A stretch of DNA of 41,240 nt from the NCBI GenBank assembly GCA_035566435.1, contig DATMRF010000058.1, forward strand, positions 1 to 41,240, given 5' to 3'. A program made the translations under genes and the position numbers. Within the stretch, counting starts at the first letter, position 1. Every line of letters starts with the position of its first letter. Source of the stretch: DATMRF01 sp035566435 (GTDB lineage Bacteria > Verrucomicrobiota > Verrucomicrobiia > Limisphaerales > UBA8199). The notes below the pieces were generated by a model. That model was not told the DNA's origin. It worked only from the letters and a program-made list of their open reading frames with translations, and searched no databases. This document shows, in pieces, positions 32,077-40,357 of this stretch.

Positions 32077-32481
32077 ATGCCCAGCCCTAAGAGTGGTAAA
32101 GCAGGTTCACCGGTCACGCCGGCTGACCCCAATACCGCCAAGGAGGCCGACAAGGCCGACCCGGGTGAGGTCGATAAGGTCAAGGCCGAGCAAAGGCAAA
32201 CGCAGACCGGCAAGTACGGCTCGGTCAAGGTCAAGCCTTACAAGCCTCCAGAAACTAAAGAGGAAAAAGCGAAAAAGAAAAGCTGGATCGCAATTCAAAT
32301 GCTCGACGAAGAAAATAAGCCCGTACCAGGAGAGAATTACCGCATCACATTGACTGATGGAGAAACGGTCGCTGAAGGCACCCTGGATGAGAAAGGGTCC
32401 GCCCGGGTGGAAGGGATCGAACCTGGCACGTGCAAGGTCACCTTTCCAGACCTCGACAAGGATGCCTGGAAGGAGGCCTGA
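32077..32481 (+). CDS. T6SS cargo-zone beta-domain protein, module B
   Basis: The product is 134 residues and a paralogue of the gene at 28671: same start (MPSPKxGKAG), same charged stretch (EADKADPGEVDKVKAEQRQT), same beta domain (KKSWIAIQMLDEENKPVPGE; GTLDEKGSARVEGIEPGTC). The frame is open further upstream to 31951, but homology begins at the ATG at 32077. The stop overlaps the next gene's ATG by one base (TGATG). In this position it probably adapts the metzincin cargo further down to the spike. Confidence 0.75.
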   Translation: MPSPKSGKAGSPVTPADPNTAKEADKADPGEVDKVKAEQRQTQTGKYGSVKVKPYKPPETKEEKAKKKSWIAIQMLDEENKPVPGENYRITLTDGETVAEGTLDEKGSARVEGIEPGTCKVTFPDLDKDAWKEA

Positions 32482-33095
32482 TGCCCCTGAATTATAAAGC
32501 CAAACCAGGCGACTGCATCTCCAGCATCGCTTACGAGCAGGGCTTCTTCCCCGATACCATTTGGAACCATCCGGGCAACGCCGAGCTGAAGCAAAAGCGG
32601 AAAGACCCAAATGTGCTCCTGCCAGGGGATATTGTCGTGATACCAGATAAGCAACTCAAAGAGCTGTCCAAGCCGACCGAGCAGGAGCACCGGTTCAAGA
32701 AAAAAGGAGTGCCAGCCAAACTGAAACTGCGTCTCCTGAAGAATAATCAGCCGCGAAAGAACGAAAAATATCGACTCATCATCGATGGCATCTCGCTGGA
32801 AGGCACGACGGACGGAAACGGTTTTCTCGAAAAACCGCTCCCACCCGATGCGAAGGAGGGTAAGTTGATCATTGGTAAGAAGGACCCTAAGGAGGTTTTC
32901 GTCTTTCACTTTGGCACAGTGGATCCGTTGGATAGCGACGACGGTGTCGCCGAGCGCCTCCGAAATTTGGGTTATGCGCCTGAGGAAAACTCGGAGGGCG
33001 CGCTCAAGAGATTTCAAGCGGACCACGGCCTAAAGGTGACTGGCCAGGCGGACGACGCGACCCGAAATAAATTGAAAGAGGTATTCGGACAATGA
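32481..33095 (+). CDS. LysM and peptidoglycan-binding-domain protein, module B
   Basis: The product is 204 residues and a paralogue of 29094: LysM-like start (AKPGDCISSIAYEQGFFPDT; NVLLPGDIVVIPD), middle beta domain (LKLRLLKNNQPRKNEKYRLI), and a shorter PG-binding end (RLRNLGYAPEENSEGALKRF; KVTGQADDATRNKLKE). It is coupled at both ends (TGATG with the previous gene, ATGA with the next). The middle is more diverged from module A than the LysM part, as expected if the middle contacts specific cargo. Confidence 0.8.
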   Translation: MPLNYKAKPGDCISSIAYEQGFFPDTIWNHPGNAELKQKRKDPNVLLPGDIVVIPDKQLKELSKPTEQEHRFKKKGVPAKLKLRLLKNNQPRKNEKYRLIIDGISLEGTTDGNGFLEKPLPPDAKEGKLIIGKKDPKEVFVFHFGTVDPLDSDDGVAERLRNLGYAPEENSEGALKRFQADHGLKVTGQADDATRNKLKEVFGQ

Positions 33096-33616
33096 ACCTG
33101 GATGATCTTTTCAATTTTGTCTCCAGGCTCATGCGAGGGTCAAATGCGCACAATACTCTTAACTCTCAAACGGTTGAGATCGTCTTCCAAAAATCACCTG
33201 GGAAGCCCGGGACTGATAAGCGCGGTATCAAGGATTTGGACTTCCAGGTCGTGGCGGGCGGGGTGGTCGTTCAAATCGGGCGCACCGGAGAGGACGGGAA
33301 GATCCAGGTGCAAATCACCGGCGGGAAGGCGACGCTGCAACTGATGTCCGCAGGCGCTGCGGTGGCTGAATATACGATTACTCTTCGTGGAGATGCGGCG
33401 GAGGACGTTTCTACGCTTTTAGGTCAACAGCGGCGGCTTCGCCTGTTGGGCTATCAACTTGGGCCGACGGGAGCCGATCAGAACGGAGTGGATGGGGCTA
33501 TGAACGTCCGCACCGACCGTTCAATCCTCAATTTTCAGGCCGACAATGCCATCAAATTCGAAGGCGTGGTTACCGCGCCGACCCAAACCGCACTCACCAA
33601 TCAAGCCGGAGCTTAA
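33092..33616 (+). CDS. Small protein with C-terminal peptidoglycan-binding-like domain
   Basis: The product is 174 residues. The N-terminal half is a beta-rich domain with no family I recognise (DLDFQVVAGGVVVQIGRTGE). The end (LLGQQRRLRLLGYQLGPTGA, ILNFQADNAIKFEGVVT, TQTALTNQAG) follows the PG_binding_1 pattern. It overlaps the previous gene by four bases and is three bases from the metzincin gene, so it is part of the same cargo operon. It could be a third adaptor. Confidence 0.65.
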   Translation: MNLDDLFNFVSRLMRGSNAHNTLNSQTVEIVFQKSPGKPGTDKRGIKDLDFQVVAGGVVVQIGRTGEDGKIQVQITGGKATLQLMSAGAAVAEYTITLRGDAAEDVSTLLGQQRRLRLLGYQLGPTGADQNGVDGAMNVRTDRSILNFQADNAIKFEGVVTAPTQTALTNQAGA

Positions 33617-33619
33617 GCC

Positions 33620-34804
33620 ATGGCTGTTCGACTCCATGTTCAAAACACCACGCAGTTTGTGGTGCCCCTCCGCTTCGCTCGGGCAGTCAGCGGCGCTCCC
33701 GTCGCCAACAGCCCGGATTTGGATGACCGTGGCTTCGAAATGCCCCGGCCAACCGGTTTCAACCCGACCGACACTCGCGGTGCAATGGTCGGCATCACTG
33801 TAGGCGACGAGGTGACGATCAAGGTGGTGGCTGAGGACATTGACGGCTCCGCGCCTCTGCACGTGACGCTCGGCCAGAGTAGTGCCCCCCAACTGCAGCT
33901 TGTCTCCCCGGCCAAGGGCCCCTTGCTTCCGGACGGCCTGCTTCGCATCAAGGCGATTGCGGACACCACCACAGGTCAAAAGGTCGAAGTCCGCCTCGGC
34001 TCCCCTATAGGTCCTGTTCTTGCCGAGCTCGAACCGCACGTGTTTAGCCCTCTTACCCTGAACGTAACTCCACATCTCTGCCGAATTCACAGCGCTGCCG
34101 GACCGCCGGGAACCGGCCAGATTCCTAACGTCGATGTGGCCCGGCTCTTCCAGGTGGTTTCAGCCGTCTGGAAGCCTGCTGGCATCCGTTTCAATATCGG
34201 GGCCACTATAACCACCGAGTATTTTGGTTTTGCTCAGGACGACGGTGTCGTGCGTGTGCCATTGGGGGGCGTCAGTTCGGTCGCCAGTATTCTGGCCAAA
34301 GACCGCGTTAACAACACCTGCAACGTTTACTTCGTTCGCTTTATGGACAGCGCTCTGGGCATCGGACTTACACGGGACACCATGGCCACCGAGAATTCGA
34401 CCAATCCCGGAGTGGTCGTCGCGGCGGACGGTCTTGCCGATGCCGCCGGTAATGTGACCTTCACCCGGCCGTCGACCGGAGCTGACCTCGTGCAGGAACT
34501 GGGGAACGATTTGGCCCACGAACTCGGTCATTTTATGTCGCTGCGCCACGCCGGTGGAGTTAACGCTCCCGGGCTGTCGGACACCTTCGCCCGCCGACAA
34601 TTGATGCATCCACACAACCTCTTGCCTTCTGTCGCCCCCAGCAACCCGAACATTCGGTTCGATGACATCGGCTATGGCACCGTCAACGGCCAGGGCCATC
34701 GAGGCTGCTTCATTACTATCAAACAGTTCGGTACGCACCCAACCGACAGTGACACGCGGAAGGCACGGGACCGGGTGAAAGCGGCCAACAACGTAAAGTA
34801 TTAA
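33620..34804 (+). CDS. Predicted T6SS effector: metzincin-like zinc metalloprotease
   Basis: The product is 394 residues. The first ~140 form beta-rich segments that may dock to the spike. The catalytic part has HELGHFMSLRH (His300, Glu301, His304, His310), the long metzincin zinc motif. It differs in having Ser at the usual Gly position. RRQLMHPHN (Met329) gives the Met-turn downstream. No signal peptide is present, so export is likely by the T6SS. The stop codon overlaps the ATG of the next gene by one base. Protease action on an envelope or periplasmic target in rival cells is inferred from the exported nature of that neighbour. Confidence 0.75.
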   Translation: MAVRLHVQNTTQFVVPLRFARAVSGAPVANSPDLDDRGFEMPRPTGFNPTDTRGAMVGITVGDEVTIKVVAEDIDGSAPLHVTLGQSSAPQLQLVSPAKGPLLPDGLLRIKAIADTTTGQKVEVRLGSPIGPVLAELEPHVFSPLTLNVTPHLCRIHSAAGPPGTGQIPNVDVARLFQVVSAVWKPAGIRFNIGATITTEYFGFAQDDGVVRVPLGGVSSVASILAKDRVNNTCNVYFVRFMDSALGIGLTRDTMATENSTNPGVVVAADGLADAAGNVTFTRPSTGADLVQELGNDLAHELGHFMSLRHAGGVNAPGLSDTFARRQLMHPHNLLPSVAPSNPNIRFDDIGYGTVNGQGHRGCFITIKQFGTHPTDSDTRKARDRVKAANNVKY

Positions 34805-35691
34805 TGATTTCGCACCGTTACCTGCCGATTCTTGCGTGTGCCCTCCTAGCGGCCAGGACTGCACTTCCGCAGCAGGCCGGCCACCCGCAAACGACGGCAA
34901 CCAACCAGGAGCCCAAGAAAATGAATGCTGCAGAACTTCAAACCATGATTCTCAAACACGACTGGGCCGCCGTGGATTCGGCAGCTCAGGTGGGGGCCAT
35001 CGCCCTGCCAGTTCTCAGTGAGGATTTGAAACACAGCGACGAACTCGTTCGTTCGCTGGCGGTGGACTGCATCGTGGCTGTAGGGGGGGCGGCCGCGCCT
35101 GATCTCTTGATCTCAGCCCTTGGTGATGCGAATGAGCAGGTTCGCGCTGGAGCCGTCAACGGCCTCCATGAGCGTCTGCCCGCGGGACGCGAGACCAAAT
35201 TGCTGGAAATCTGGAACCACAGCCGCGACCTGTACGTTCGCAAGCAGATTCCATTAGTCCTTGGCCGCCTCAACACTACCAACACCATCGCCTCGCTGCG
35301 GCAACTCCAAAGTCGGACGCTCCCGGCAGAAGTCCAGGACGCGTTCACGTCTAGCCTCGCCAAACTGGGTGATGGAGATGCCCGCAAACAATTCGCCACC
35401 ATGCTCCGGGATGCCCACGGGGAACGGATTAAGGAAGTCATCGACCTCGTCAAATATGTCGATCAGCATTGGATCATACCCGACCTGCGGCCGGTGCTTG
35501 ACCGAAGAGAAATGGCGGTGGACTTGAGTACACATGCGACCACCTGCATCCGGCGCGGCTGTGACTTGGCGGTGGACGAGGTCTTGCGTCTGAGTAAGGC
35601 TAAGTTCAGCTTTCAGCCGACGCCAATCGGGCAATACACCGAAACACAGATCGCAGAAGTAATTCATTTTGTGCAAATCCAACCGCGGTGA
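34804..35691 (+). CDS. Exported HEAT-repeat protein, candidate immunity protein
   Basis: The product is 295 residues. Residues 1-22 form a signal peptide (ISHRYLPILACALLAARTAL) with a likely cleavage site after LPQ. The rest is helical repeats of HEAT type (SDELVRSLAVDCIVAVGG; DANEQVRAGAVNGLHE; RDLYVRKQIPLVLGRL). The start overlaps the protease stop (TAATG), typical of effector-immunity pairs. The exported location would fit protection against a toxin delivered to the periplasm. HEAT proteins are also found in other contexts, so the immunity role is an inference from position and export. Confidence 0.7.
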   Translation: MISHRYLPILACALLAARTALPQQAGHPQTTATNQEPKKMNAAELQTMILKHDWAAVDSAAQVGAIALPVLSEDLKHSDELVRSLAVDCIVAVGGAAAPDLLISALGDANEQVRAGAVNGLHERLPAGRETKLLEIWNHSRDLYVRKQIPLVLGRLNTTNTIASLRQLQSRTLPAEVQDAFTSSLAKLGDGDARKQFATMLRDAHGERIKEVIDLVKYVDQHWIIPDLRPVLDRREMAVDLSTHATTCIRRGCDLAVDEVLRLSKAKFSFQPTPIGQYTETQIAEVIHFVQIQPR

Positions 35692-36162
35692 TCACCACCG
35701 GCACAAATCCATAGATTTCGGAGGGGTCAACCTCAATTAACCCCTTTGGCCGGGAAAATACGAATCGTTCCGGGCTAGCCTGTGCCCTCGTCGCCCCCGT
35801 TCCCTTGGGACGGCTGGGACGGTCTGGGACGGTTGCAAGAGTGAGAATCGCCCGTGTTTACCGGCCTTGGGACGGTGGGACGGCTGTACACCCCCAAACC
35901 ACCCCCCATCCCCCTCCCAGTAAAATCATCCTCGTTCTCGTCCTCTTCCTCCCTTCGTCCACCTGCACTTATCGGCACCTATCGGCACCAAGAACATTTT
36001 TCCGAATCTTTTCCTGCGCAGGGAACCTATGCTGGGGTTGTAAGCGACGGTAGGCGATGTTAGGCCGCGTGCGTTTACTCGCGAACGCACTATCAATCTG
36101 AAGGTGTGTACTTTCATTTGCGAACGGCTCGGTATTGTGTGAAGAGTATTCATCCGGCTTTT
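35692..36162. other. Spacer after the cargo operon with word repeats
   Basis: No gene is seen. The spacer holds a frame-and-word copy (35805-35907), a doubled ATCGGCACCT/A decamer (35971-35990), a period-10 series GTAAGCGACG-GTAGGCGATG-TTAGGCCGCG (36040-36069) and a hairpin GTGCGTT/AACGCAC (36069-36090) just before the next gene's leader. Confidence 0.7.
35805..35907. repeat. Frame-and-word repeat, copy 5 (word TGGGACGG)
   Basis: Words TTGGGACGGC, TGGGACGGT and TGGGACGGTT are followed by a frame (CAAGAGTGAGAATCGCCC, TTTACCGGCC), two more words (TTGGGACGG, TGGGACGGC) and a CCCCCAAACCACCCCCC tail. The plan equals copies 1-4 some 31 kb away, and the frame is closest to copy 4, but the word shares only its GAC/CAC-like core. 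Confidence 0.7.
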
Positions 36163-36951
36163 ATGGCGCTCTTCAAAAACCCTTTCAGCTCTCAGCCGCC
36201 TCCGCCCAAGCCGAGTTCATACCCGCCCGTGCCGGCGCAAATGCCCAAAATCCAGGCACCCACCGCGACCCAAATTGCGCCGCAATCGAGTCCGAGCCCA
36301 GCGGCCCAGCAAGTCCTGAATGCCAACCCGCAGCAAACCCCCTCTCAGTACTTGGGCAATTTGCAGAATAAGCAATTGGGCGACGACATGGTCAAAACCA
36401 TGGCGCACGGCATGCCGGACCACGAAGGGGTGCATTGGGCGTCCCAGAGCGCGCAAAGCGTTTCCGACAAGATGGCTCCGGCGGATCAAAACGCTTTGAA
36501 GGCGGCGCAGGATTGGGTCAAGCAGCCAACGCCTGCTAACCAGGCTGCCGCCGGCGCGGCGGCAGCCAAGACCAATTACAGCGGGCCGGGAGCATGGGCG
36601 GCGCAAGGCGCTGCGTGGTCACAACCGACTCCCCCAGCGGGGGCGGCGCCGGCAGGTGCGGGAGCGGCTGCAGCGCCTCGTATGACGCCGCATGCAGTTA
36701 CCAGCGCGGTTCTCATGTCGGCGGCCATGAAGGCCAATCCAGCGATGGCGGCCCCCGCGGCCGCAGCGCCCGCCGTGCAGGCGCCAACCCTCGCTGCTCC
36801 AGCGCTTAAGGCCCCGCAACTTGCCGCCGCTGCACCTCAGGCCCCACCACCTGTTGTGCCTCCGGCCGTGCAAGCTCAAACGTTTCAGCAGCAGCATCCG
36901 TTCATCGCCAACGGACTGGCCATTGCCAGTGGGAAAAACGTGCCGGGCTAA
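36163..36951 (+). CDS. Ala/Pro-rich T6SS-locus protein with helical domain (DUF6931-like)
   Basis: From the ATG at 36163 the product is 262 residues; the frame is open to 36106, but MALFKNPF is the likelier start. A Pro-rich leader (about 8-60) precedes a helical region: LGDDMVKTMAHGMPDHEGVHWAS, then MAPADQNALKAAQDWVKQPT, ANQAAAGAAAAKTNYSGPGA. The last third is Ala/Pro low complexity. The middle resembles small alpha-helical proteins I know from T6SS loci of this kind (DUF6931, named from memory). Function is unknown. It converges on the methyltransferase gene, with a weak CTGCG/CGCAG hairpin (36967-36983) between them. Confidence 0.6.
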   Translation: MALFKNPFSSQPPPPKPSSYPPVPAQMPKIQAPTATQIAPQSSPSPAAQQVLNANPQQTPSQYLGNLQNKQLGDDMVKTMAHGMPDHEGVHWASQSAQSVSDKMAPADQNALKAAQDWVKQPTPANQAAAGAAAAKTNYSGPGAWAAQGAAWSQPTPPAGAAPAGAGAAAAPRMTPHAVTSAVLMSAAMKANPAMAAPAAAAPAVQAPTLAAPALKAPQLAAAAPQAPPPVVPPAVQAQTFQQQHPFIANGLAIASGKNVPG

Positions 36952-36995
36952 AGATTACGCGCCCGACTGCGGGCCTTTCGCAGACCGCCCTGGCG

Positions 36996-38078
36996 TCACG
37001 CGCTGCGTTCTGCGATGAGCAAGTGTGCTTCGTAACGCATCGTGCTGCGGTCGTGCAGACGCACATTCCAGGGCAGGCGATCACGTTCGGCAATTAGCTT
37101 GAGGCCCGGCACGTTCCATGAGTGAGCGCCGGGTGTGAGGATCGCGCGCAAAATGGCGTCCGGCGCTCCTGCCAACTGGGAACGCTGCGAGTGGCCGCCC
37201 AACCAGTTTTCCAAAGGGGTTGCGCCTGGAGACCAATCATAAGGGCACGTGAGCAAGACTTTGCCTGCTGGTTTCAGTGCTTGGCTGAGCGATACCAGTA
37301 ACTCGCGCGGATTGCTAACGCAGTCCAGCACGTTTAAACCGACCGCCAGCGCAAATGCGCCCGATGGAAACGGCAAAGCCGTTGCATCGCACGCCCAAAA
37401 ATCGACTTGTTCGGAACCCGGAAACCGCACCGGGAACTCGCGCCAATCGTACACCAGCCCAGTGCGCCGGCGCGGGTATCTAACGATTTCCTTTCTAAGC
37501 ACCTCCCCAGCGAGGCGCAACATGGGGAAATGCAGATCGACGCCCAGGACCAGACGCTGCCCGCGGGCGGCGAGTTCGAACGAGCTGCGCCCGGCTGAGC
37601 AGCCAAAGTCCAGCGCGGGGCCGTCGGGGGCGGCACCGGACAATTGGAGGGCCTCGCTCAAGCTTTGAACCGCGGAGCTGGCGACTGGATCCTGGTGGGG
37701 TCGGGTTAGATCAAACTCCCCGTAATGGTCCCATACATACGAACTCAGGTGTTGCCGCGATTGATCCAAGGCCGAGTTTGGGCCGCAACAATCGCCTAGC
37801 ATGCCTTCGGTGAAGTCGCTCAGGTCCCGTCGAGCATAAATCGGCAAGATATTATCTGTTATGTACTGCCGGATGTTCGCCACCAATAACGGGATGCCGT
37901 CGATGATGGGATATTCGCGCAGGCAGTTGGGGTTGGAGCAATGGAGGGCCCCTTCAATGATATGGCCGTTTTCCTCGCGGGCAACATGGGCCAGTTTCAA
38001 CGCAGAACCCGTCTCTGCGCCTCCCGCGCGGCAAACCGGGCAGACAGGCTGCAGCTTCTCGAAGTGGCCGCGTCGCAC
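36996..38078 (-). CDS. SAM-dependent methyltransferase with zinc-finger (Trm112-like) N-terminus
   Basis: Starting at GTG 38078 the product is 360 residues. Cys13, Cys16, Cys47 and Cys52 (VCPVC, HCSNPNC) with REYPIIDGIPLLV form the Trm112-like zinc domain. The class I methyltransferase follows: ALDFGCSAGRSSFEL is motif I, VLGVDLHFPML the acidic strand, and FALAVGLNVLDCV motif IV. The frame is open up to 38159, but that would overlap the PAAR gene by 76 bases. The GTG, with TAAGG four bases ahead and five bases past the PAAR stop, is better. The substrate is unknown; its place behind paar suggests it modifies a T6SS part or cargo. Confidence 0.75.
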   Translation of the reverse strand: MRRGHFEKLQPVCPVCRAGGAETGSALKLAHVAREENGHIIEGALHCSNPNCLREYPIIDGIPLLVANIRQYITDNILPIYARRDLSDFTEGMLGDCCGPNSALDQSRQHLSSYVWDHYGEFDLTRPHQDPVASSAVQSLSEALQLSGAAPDGPALDFGCSAGRSSFELAARGQRLVLGVDLHFPMLRLAGEVLRKEIVRYPRRRTGLVYDWREFPVRFPGSEQVDFWACDATALPFPSGAFALAVGLNVLDCVSNPRELLVSLSQALKPAGKVLLTCPYDWSPGATPLENWLGGHSQRSQLAGAPDAILRAILTPGAHSWNVPGLKLIAERDRLPWNVRLHDRSTMRYEAHLLIAERSA

Positions 38079-38083
38079 TTGCC

Positions 38084-38467
38084 TTAGCCCCCGATCATCA
38101 CGGTCGGGCAGCCAGGGGGCAGGATTTTGCCCGTCGGGGAAGGAATTGGAGCGACGCACGAGGCATGCATCGTCATGTCACCGACGCGAGCCGCAGGCAT
38201 ATTGCCGATCAGGACGGTCGCCGAGGCCTTCATGATCATGCCTGGACCGCCAGGAACGCATCCAGGTAACATGCAGGGCGCAGTCTGGTCAGTCATCCGG
38301 GCCGCGGGCATGCTCCCAATCAACACCGTCGGCTCGCCCTTGATGATAGTTAACGGCAAGGCCGGGTGCGGCACAGGGGTAGGTGACGGGGCAGGGGGAT
38401 GTATCGGCGCATGACAATGGGGCGCGTCCTGGAGCACCATATCGCCCATGCGAGCAGCAGGTGGCAT
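38084..38467 (-). CDS. PAAR-domain T6SS spike tip protein
   Basis: The product is 127 residues, all PAAR-type: MPPAARMGDMVLQ at the start, then GEPTVLIGSMPAARMTDQTA, SATVLIGNMPAARVGDMTMH, and the end PTVMIGG. His and Cys residues able to bind the tip metal are present (HCHAPIH, CMLPGC, HASC). There is no C-terminal toxin. It sharpens the VgrG spike, and effectors may be attached by adaptors. It is the only PAAR in the window, and heads a minus-strand pair with the methyltransferase. Confidence 0.93.
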   Translation of the reverse strand: MPPAARMGDMVLQDAPHCHAPIHPPAPSPTPVPHPALPLTIIKGEPTVLIGSMPAARMTDQTAPCMLPGCVPGGPGMIMKASATVLIGNMPAARVGDMTMHASCVAPIPSPTGKILPPGCPTVMIGG

Positions 38468-38789
38468 TAAACGACCCTCCTCTCCAGTTGAGCGGAATCG
38501 AGTGGTTTCACAAACGCATCATAGCCTTTTCCGCCTTGTAATCAAGTCTGTGATTTTATTGGCCAGGCCAAGGCACGTAACCGTTTAACCGAGTCGTTTA
38601 ACCTTTCAGAGAAGCCTAACCAAAGTCCGAGGTATTTGCGTTGGGGCGCGACTTGCCTGAAGCCGCTCGTTCAAATTGTAGGAGACGACGTAGGGGCTCC
38701 CAAACTTCCAGTACAAATCACGGTTTGGGAGAGGATCAGAGACTCCTTACGTCGTCTCCTACAAAGAAAGGGAATTCTCGAACGGACTC
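38468..38789. other. Spacer between PAAR and the TssB-TssC fusion
   Basis: The 322 bases hold no gene. A doubled TTTAACC segment (CCGTTTAACCGAGTCGTTTA, 38581-38600) and the 89-base palindrome (38676-38764) are the only structures seen. Confidence 0.6.
38676..38764. repeat. 89-base palindromic element
   Basis: The outer arms are perfect: TTGTAGGAGACGACGTA (38676-38692) and its complement TACGTCGTCTCCTACAA (38748-38764). A second pair inside, CTCCCAAAC (38697-38705)/GTTTGGGAG (38723-38731), continues the cruciform. It has no coding capacity, so it looks like a MITE or REP-type element. It lies 26 bases past the stop of the minus-strand fusion gene, where it could also act on that transcript's end. 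Confidence 0.8.
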
Positions 38790-40295
38790 TTAGCGAATCT
38801 GCAAGGCTTTTCCCGCAAGCGATTGAAGAGCCGGGAGTCGCACCGCATCTCGGCCCTTGATCGACAGCAGCGGCATTAATCCGTTTGCGAGGAGGCGTTT
38901 GTCTGCCCGGTCGCTCAGCCAGGCTTCGGCGCAGGGTTTTACTTTGGTTTCACCGTTTTCCTTGAACTGGTACACCGGCAAGTCACCGAGCTCGCCGTAG
39001 CCGCTCGTTTGCATGTCCCATCCATCTGCTTGGAACGCGGAGGCGAGCAGGTAAGTGCACGCCAGTGCTGGGTTGCCCCACAAGAACGATTCGTGGGAGG
39101 CGCCGGGGTCGAGTTCCTGAAACGGAAACGTGTCGATGGGATCGCTGGATTTGCCGTAGGGCTGCCGGAACAGAAATCGCGGCAGTGCAAGCCCAAGATA
39201 AGCAGCTTCGGGTAGCTCGCGGAGGGCCTCCCAGGCTTCGCTAACCTCGGGAGCAAGGGCGCGGTTCCAGTCATCCGGATCTGGATGCAGGGCAAAGGAA
39301 TCACACCCAACCAGGTGGGGGCTCGCTTCAGTCAGCAAGGGAGCCCTAACACCAGCGGATAACTTTGCCAGACGGGCAAGGGTTTCGATGTCGGGAACGG
39401 AGTTTTCGAACGCGTACAGCCCAACCCACAGGGCCCAGGGCCGGTCTTCGCTCTGGCGCCTGAGCGCTTTCCAAAGGCCGCTTGCGTCCAACGTCGCCTG
39501 GGTTTGCAGGTCGGTCTGCAATTCCTCTTTCGAGATATCCAGGATGAAGAGTTTAAGATTTTCTTCCGCGCCAAAGTTGCGGACGAGCAGGTCAAGCCCG
39601 CGCCACGCGGCTTCGAGCGCCTGGAATCGTGGATGATGCACGACGGCTCGCAACTGCTTGCTGAGTTCAAGGTCGATCACTGAGAGCAAAGCGGTTTGGT
39701 GAGGCGTGGCATCGGGCACCACGCTCGGAGCAACCGCGCTTCGGAGGAGACTCTCGACTGCGCCCCGGGATCCGGCGCGCGGAGCCGATTTCGTGGGCGT
39801 GCCGCCGAGCAGACGCGCGAGCGTGTCTGTTTCGGACTCGGAGCTTGGAGAGCCTGTGTCGGCCGTTTCGGCGGCTGGCTGTGACGGCGTGGTGAAGAGT
39901 CTCTGCATCTCGGTAACCGCGGCCGGCGCTGTGGCGGGATCCAGCAGACGCCGGCGTTGTTCACACAATTTCGCCAACGGAGGGACCTGCGTTAGGAGCC
40001 TATCCGGATGGAAATCTTCCAGCCCGGAAAGCGTCAGGTCGATTCCCGGCGATTGCTCGAAAGTCAGCCGCAATTTGGCGCCGAGCTGGCTCAGCTCTTT
40101 TTCGAAATTGTCGGAATCAAGATGCCGGATGCGTCGTTGGGCGATTGCTTCCCGGCCTGGCTCGCCCGCCCGACCGCTAAAATCACCAACAATCCCCAAA
40201 CAAAACGGCGCTTCAGGGTCAACTCGCTTCGCTGCGGCCGCGGGACTCAGGGAGACGTCGAGCTGCAGCTTTCCAAAGGAGAACTTGGTGGACAT
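38790..40295 (-). CDS. TssB-TssC fusion-type sheath-like protein lacking the TssC C-terminus
   Basis: The product is 501 residues. The first ~120 resemble TssB (FCLGIVGDFSG; RHLDSDNFEKELSQLGAKL; LSGLEDFHPDRLL). A variable linker (about 120-190) leads to a TssC-like part: HPRFQALEAAWRGLDLLVRN, SVPDIETLARLAKLS, LGLALPRFLFRQPYGKSSDP, LLANGLMPLLSIKG. It stops where TssC would continue for about 125 residues containing the interlocking strands. It cannot therefore build a normal sheath, but might cap or seed it or sit in the baseplate. It is the only gene of its kind beside the regular tssB and tssC. It is divergent from hisH. Confidence 0.8.
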   Translation of the reverse strand: MSTKFSFGKLQLDVSLSPAAAAKRVDPEAPFCLGIVGDFSGRAGEPGREAIAQRRIRHLDSDNFEKELSQLGAKLRLTFEQSPGIDLTLSGLEDFHPDRLLTQVPPLAKLCEQRRRLLDPATAPAAVTEMQRLFTTPSQPAAETADTGSPSSESETDTLARLLGGTPTKSAPRAGSRGAVESLLRSAVAPSVVPDATPHQTALLSVIDLELSKQLRAVVHHPRFQALEAAWRGLDLLVRNFGAEENLKLFILDISKEELQTDLQTQATLDASGLWKALRRQSEDRPWALWVGLYAFENSVPDIETLARLAKLSAGVRAPLLTEASPHLVGCDSFALHPDPDDWNRALAPEVSEAWEALRELPEAAYLGLALPRFLFRQPYGKSSDPIDTFPFQELDPGASHESFLWGNPALACTYLLASAFQADGWDMQTSGYGELGDLPVYQFKENGETKVKPCAEAWLSDRADKRLLANGLMPLLSIKGRDAVRLPALQSLAGKALQIR

Positions 40296-40357
40296 GAATC
40301 ACTATACCTCACCACGGGCTTATTGCCAGAGTGCGGGACCGACTTTACTCTGTGCAG

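Noticed and set aside
36996..38159. Methyltransferase starting at 38159
   Set aside because: It would overlap the PAAR gene by 76 bases and add a low-quality Arg-rich leader. The GTG at 38078 follows the PAAR stop and has a ribosome site.
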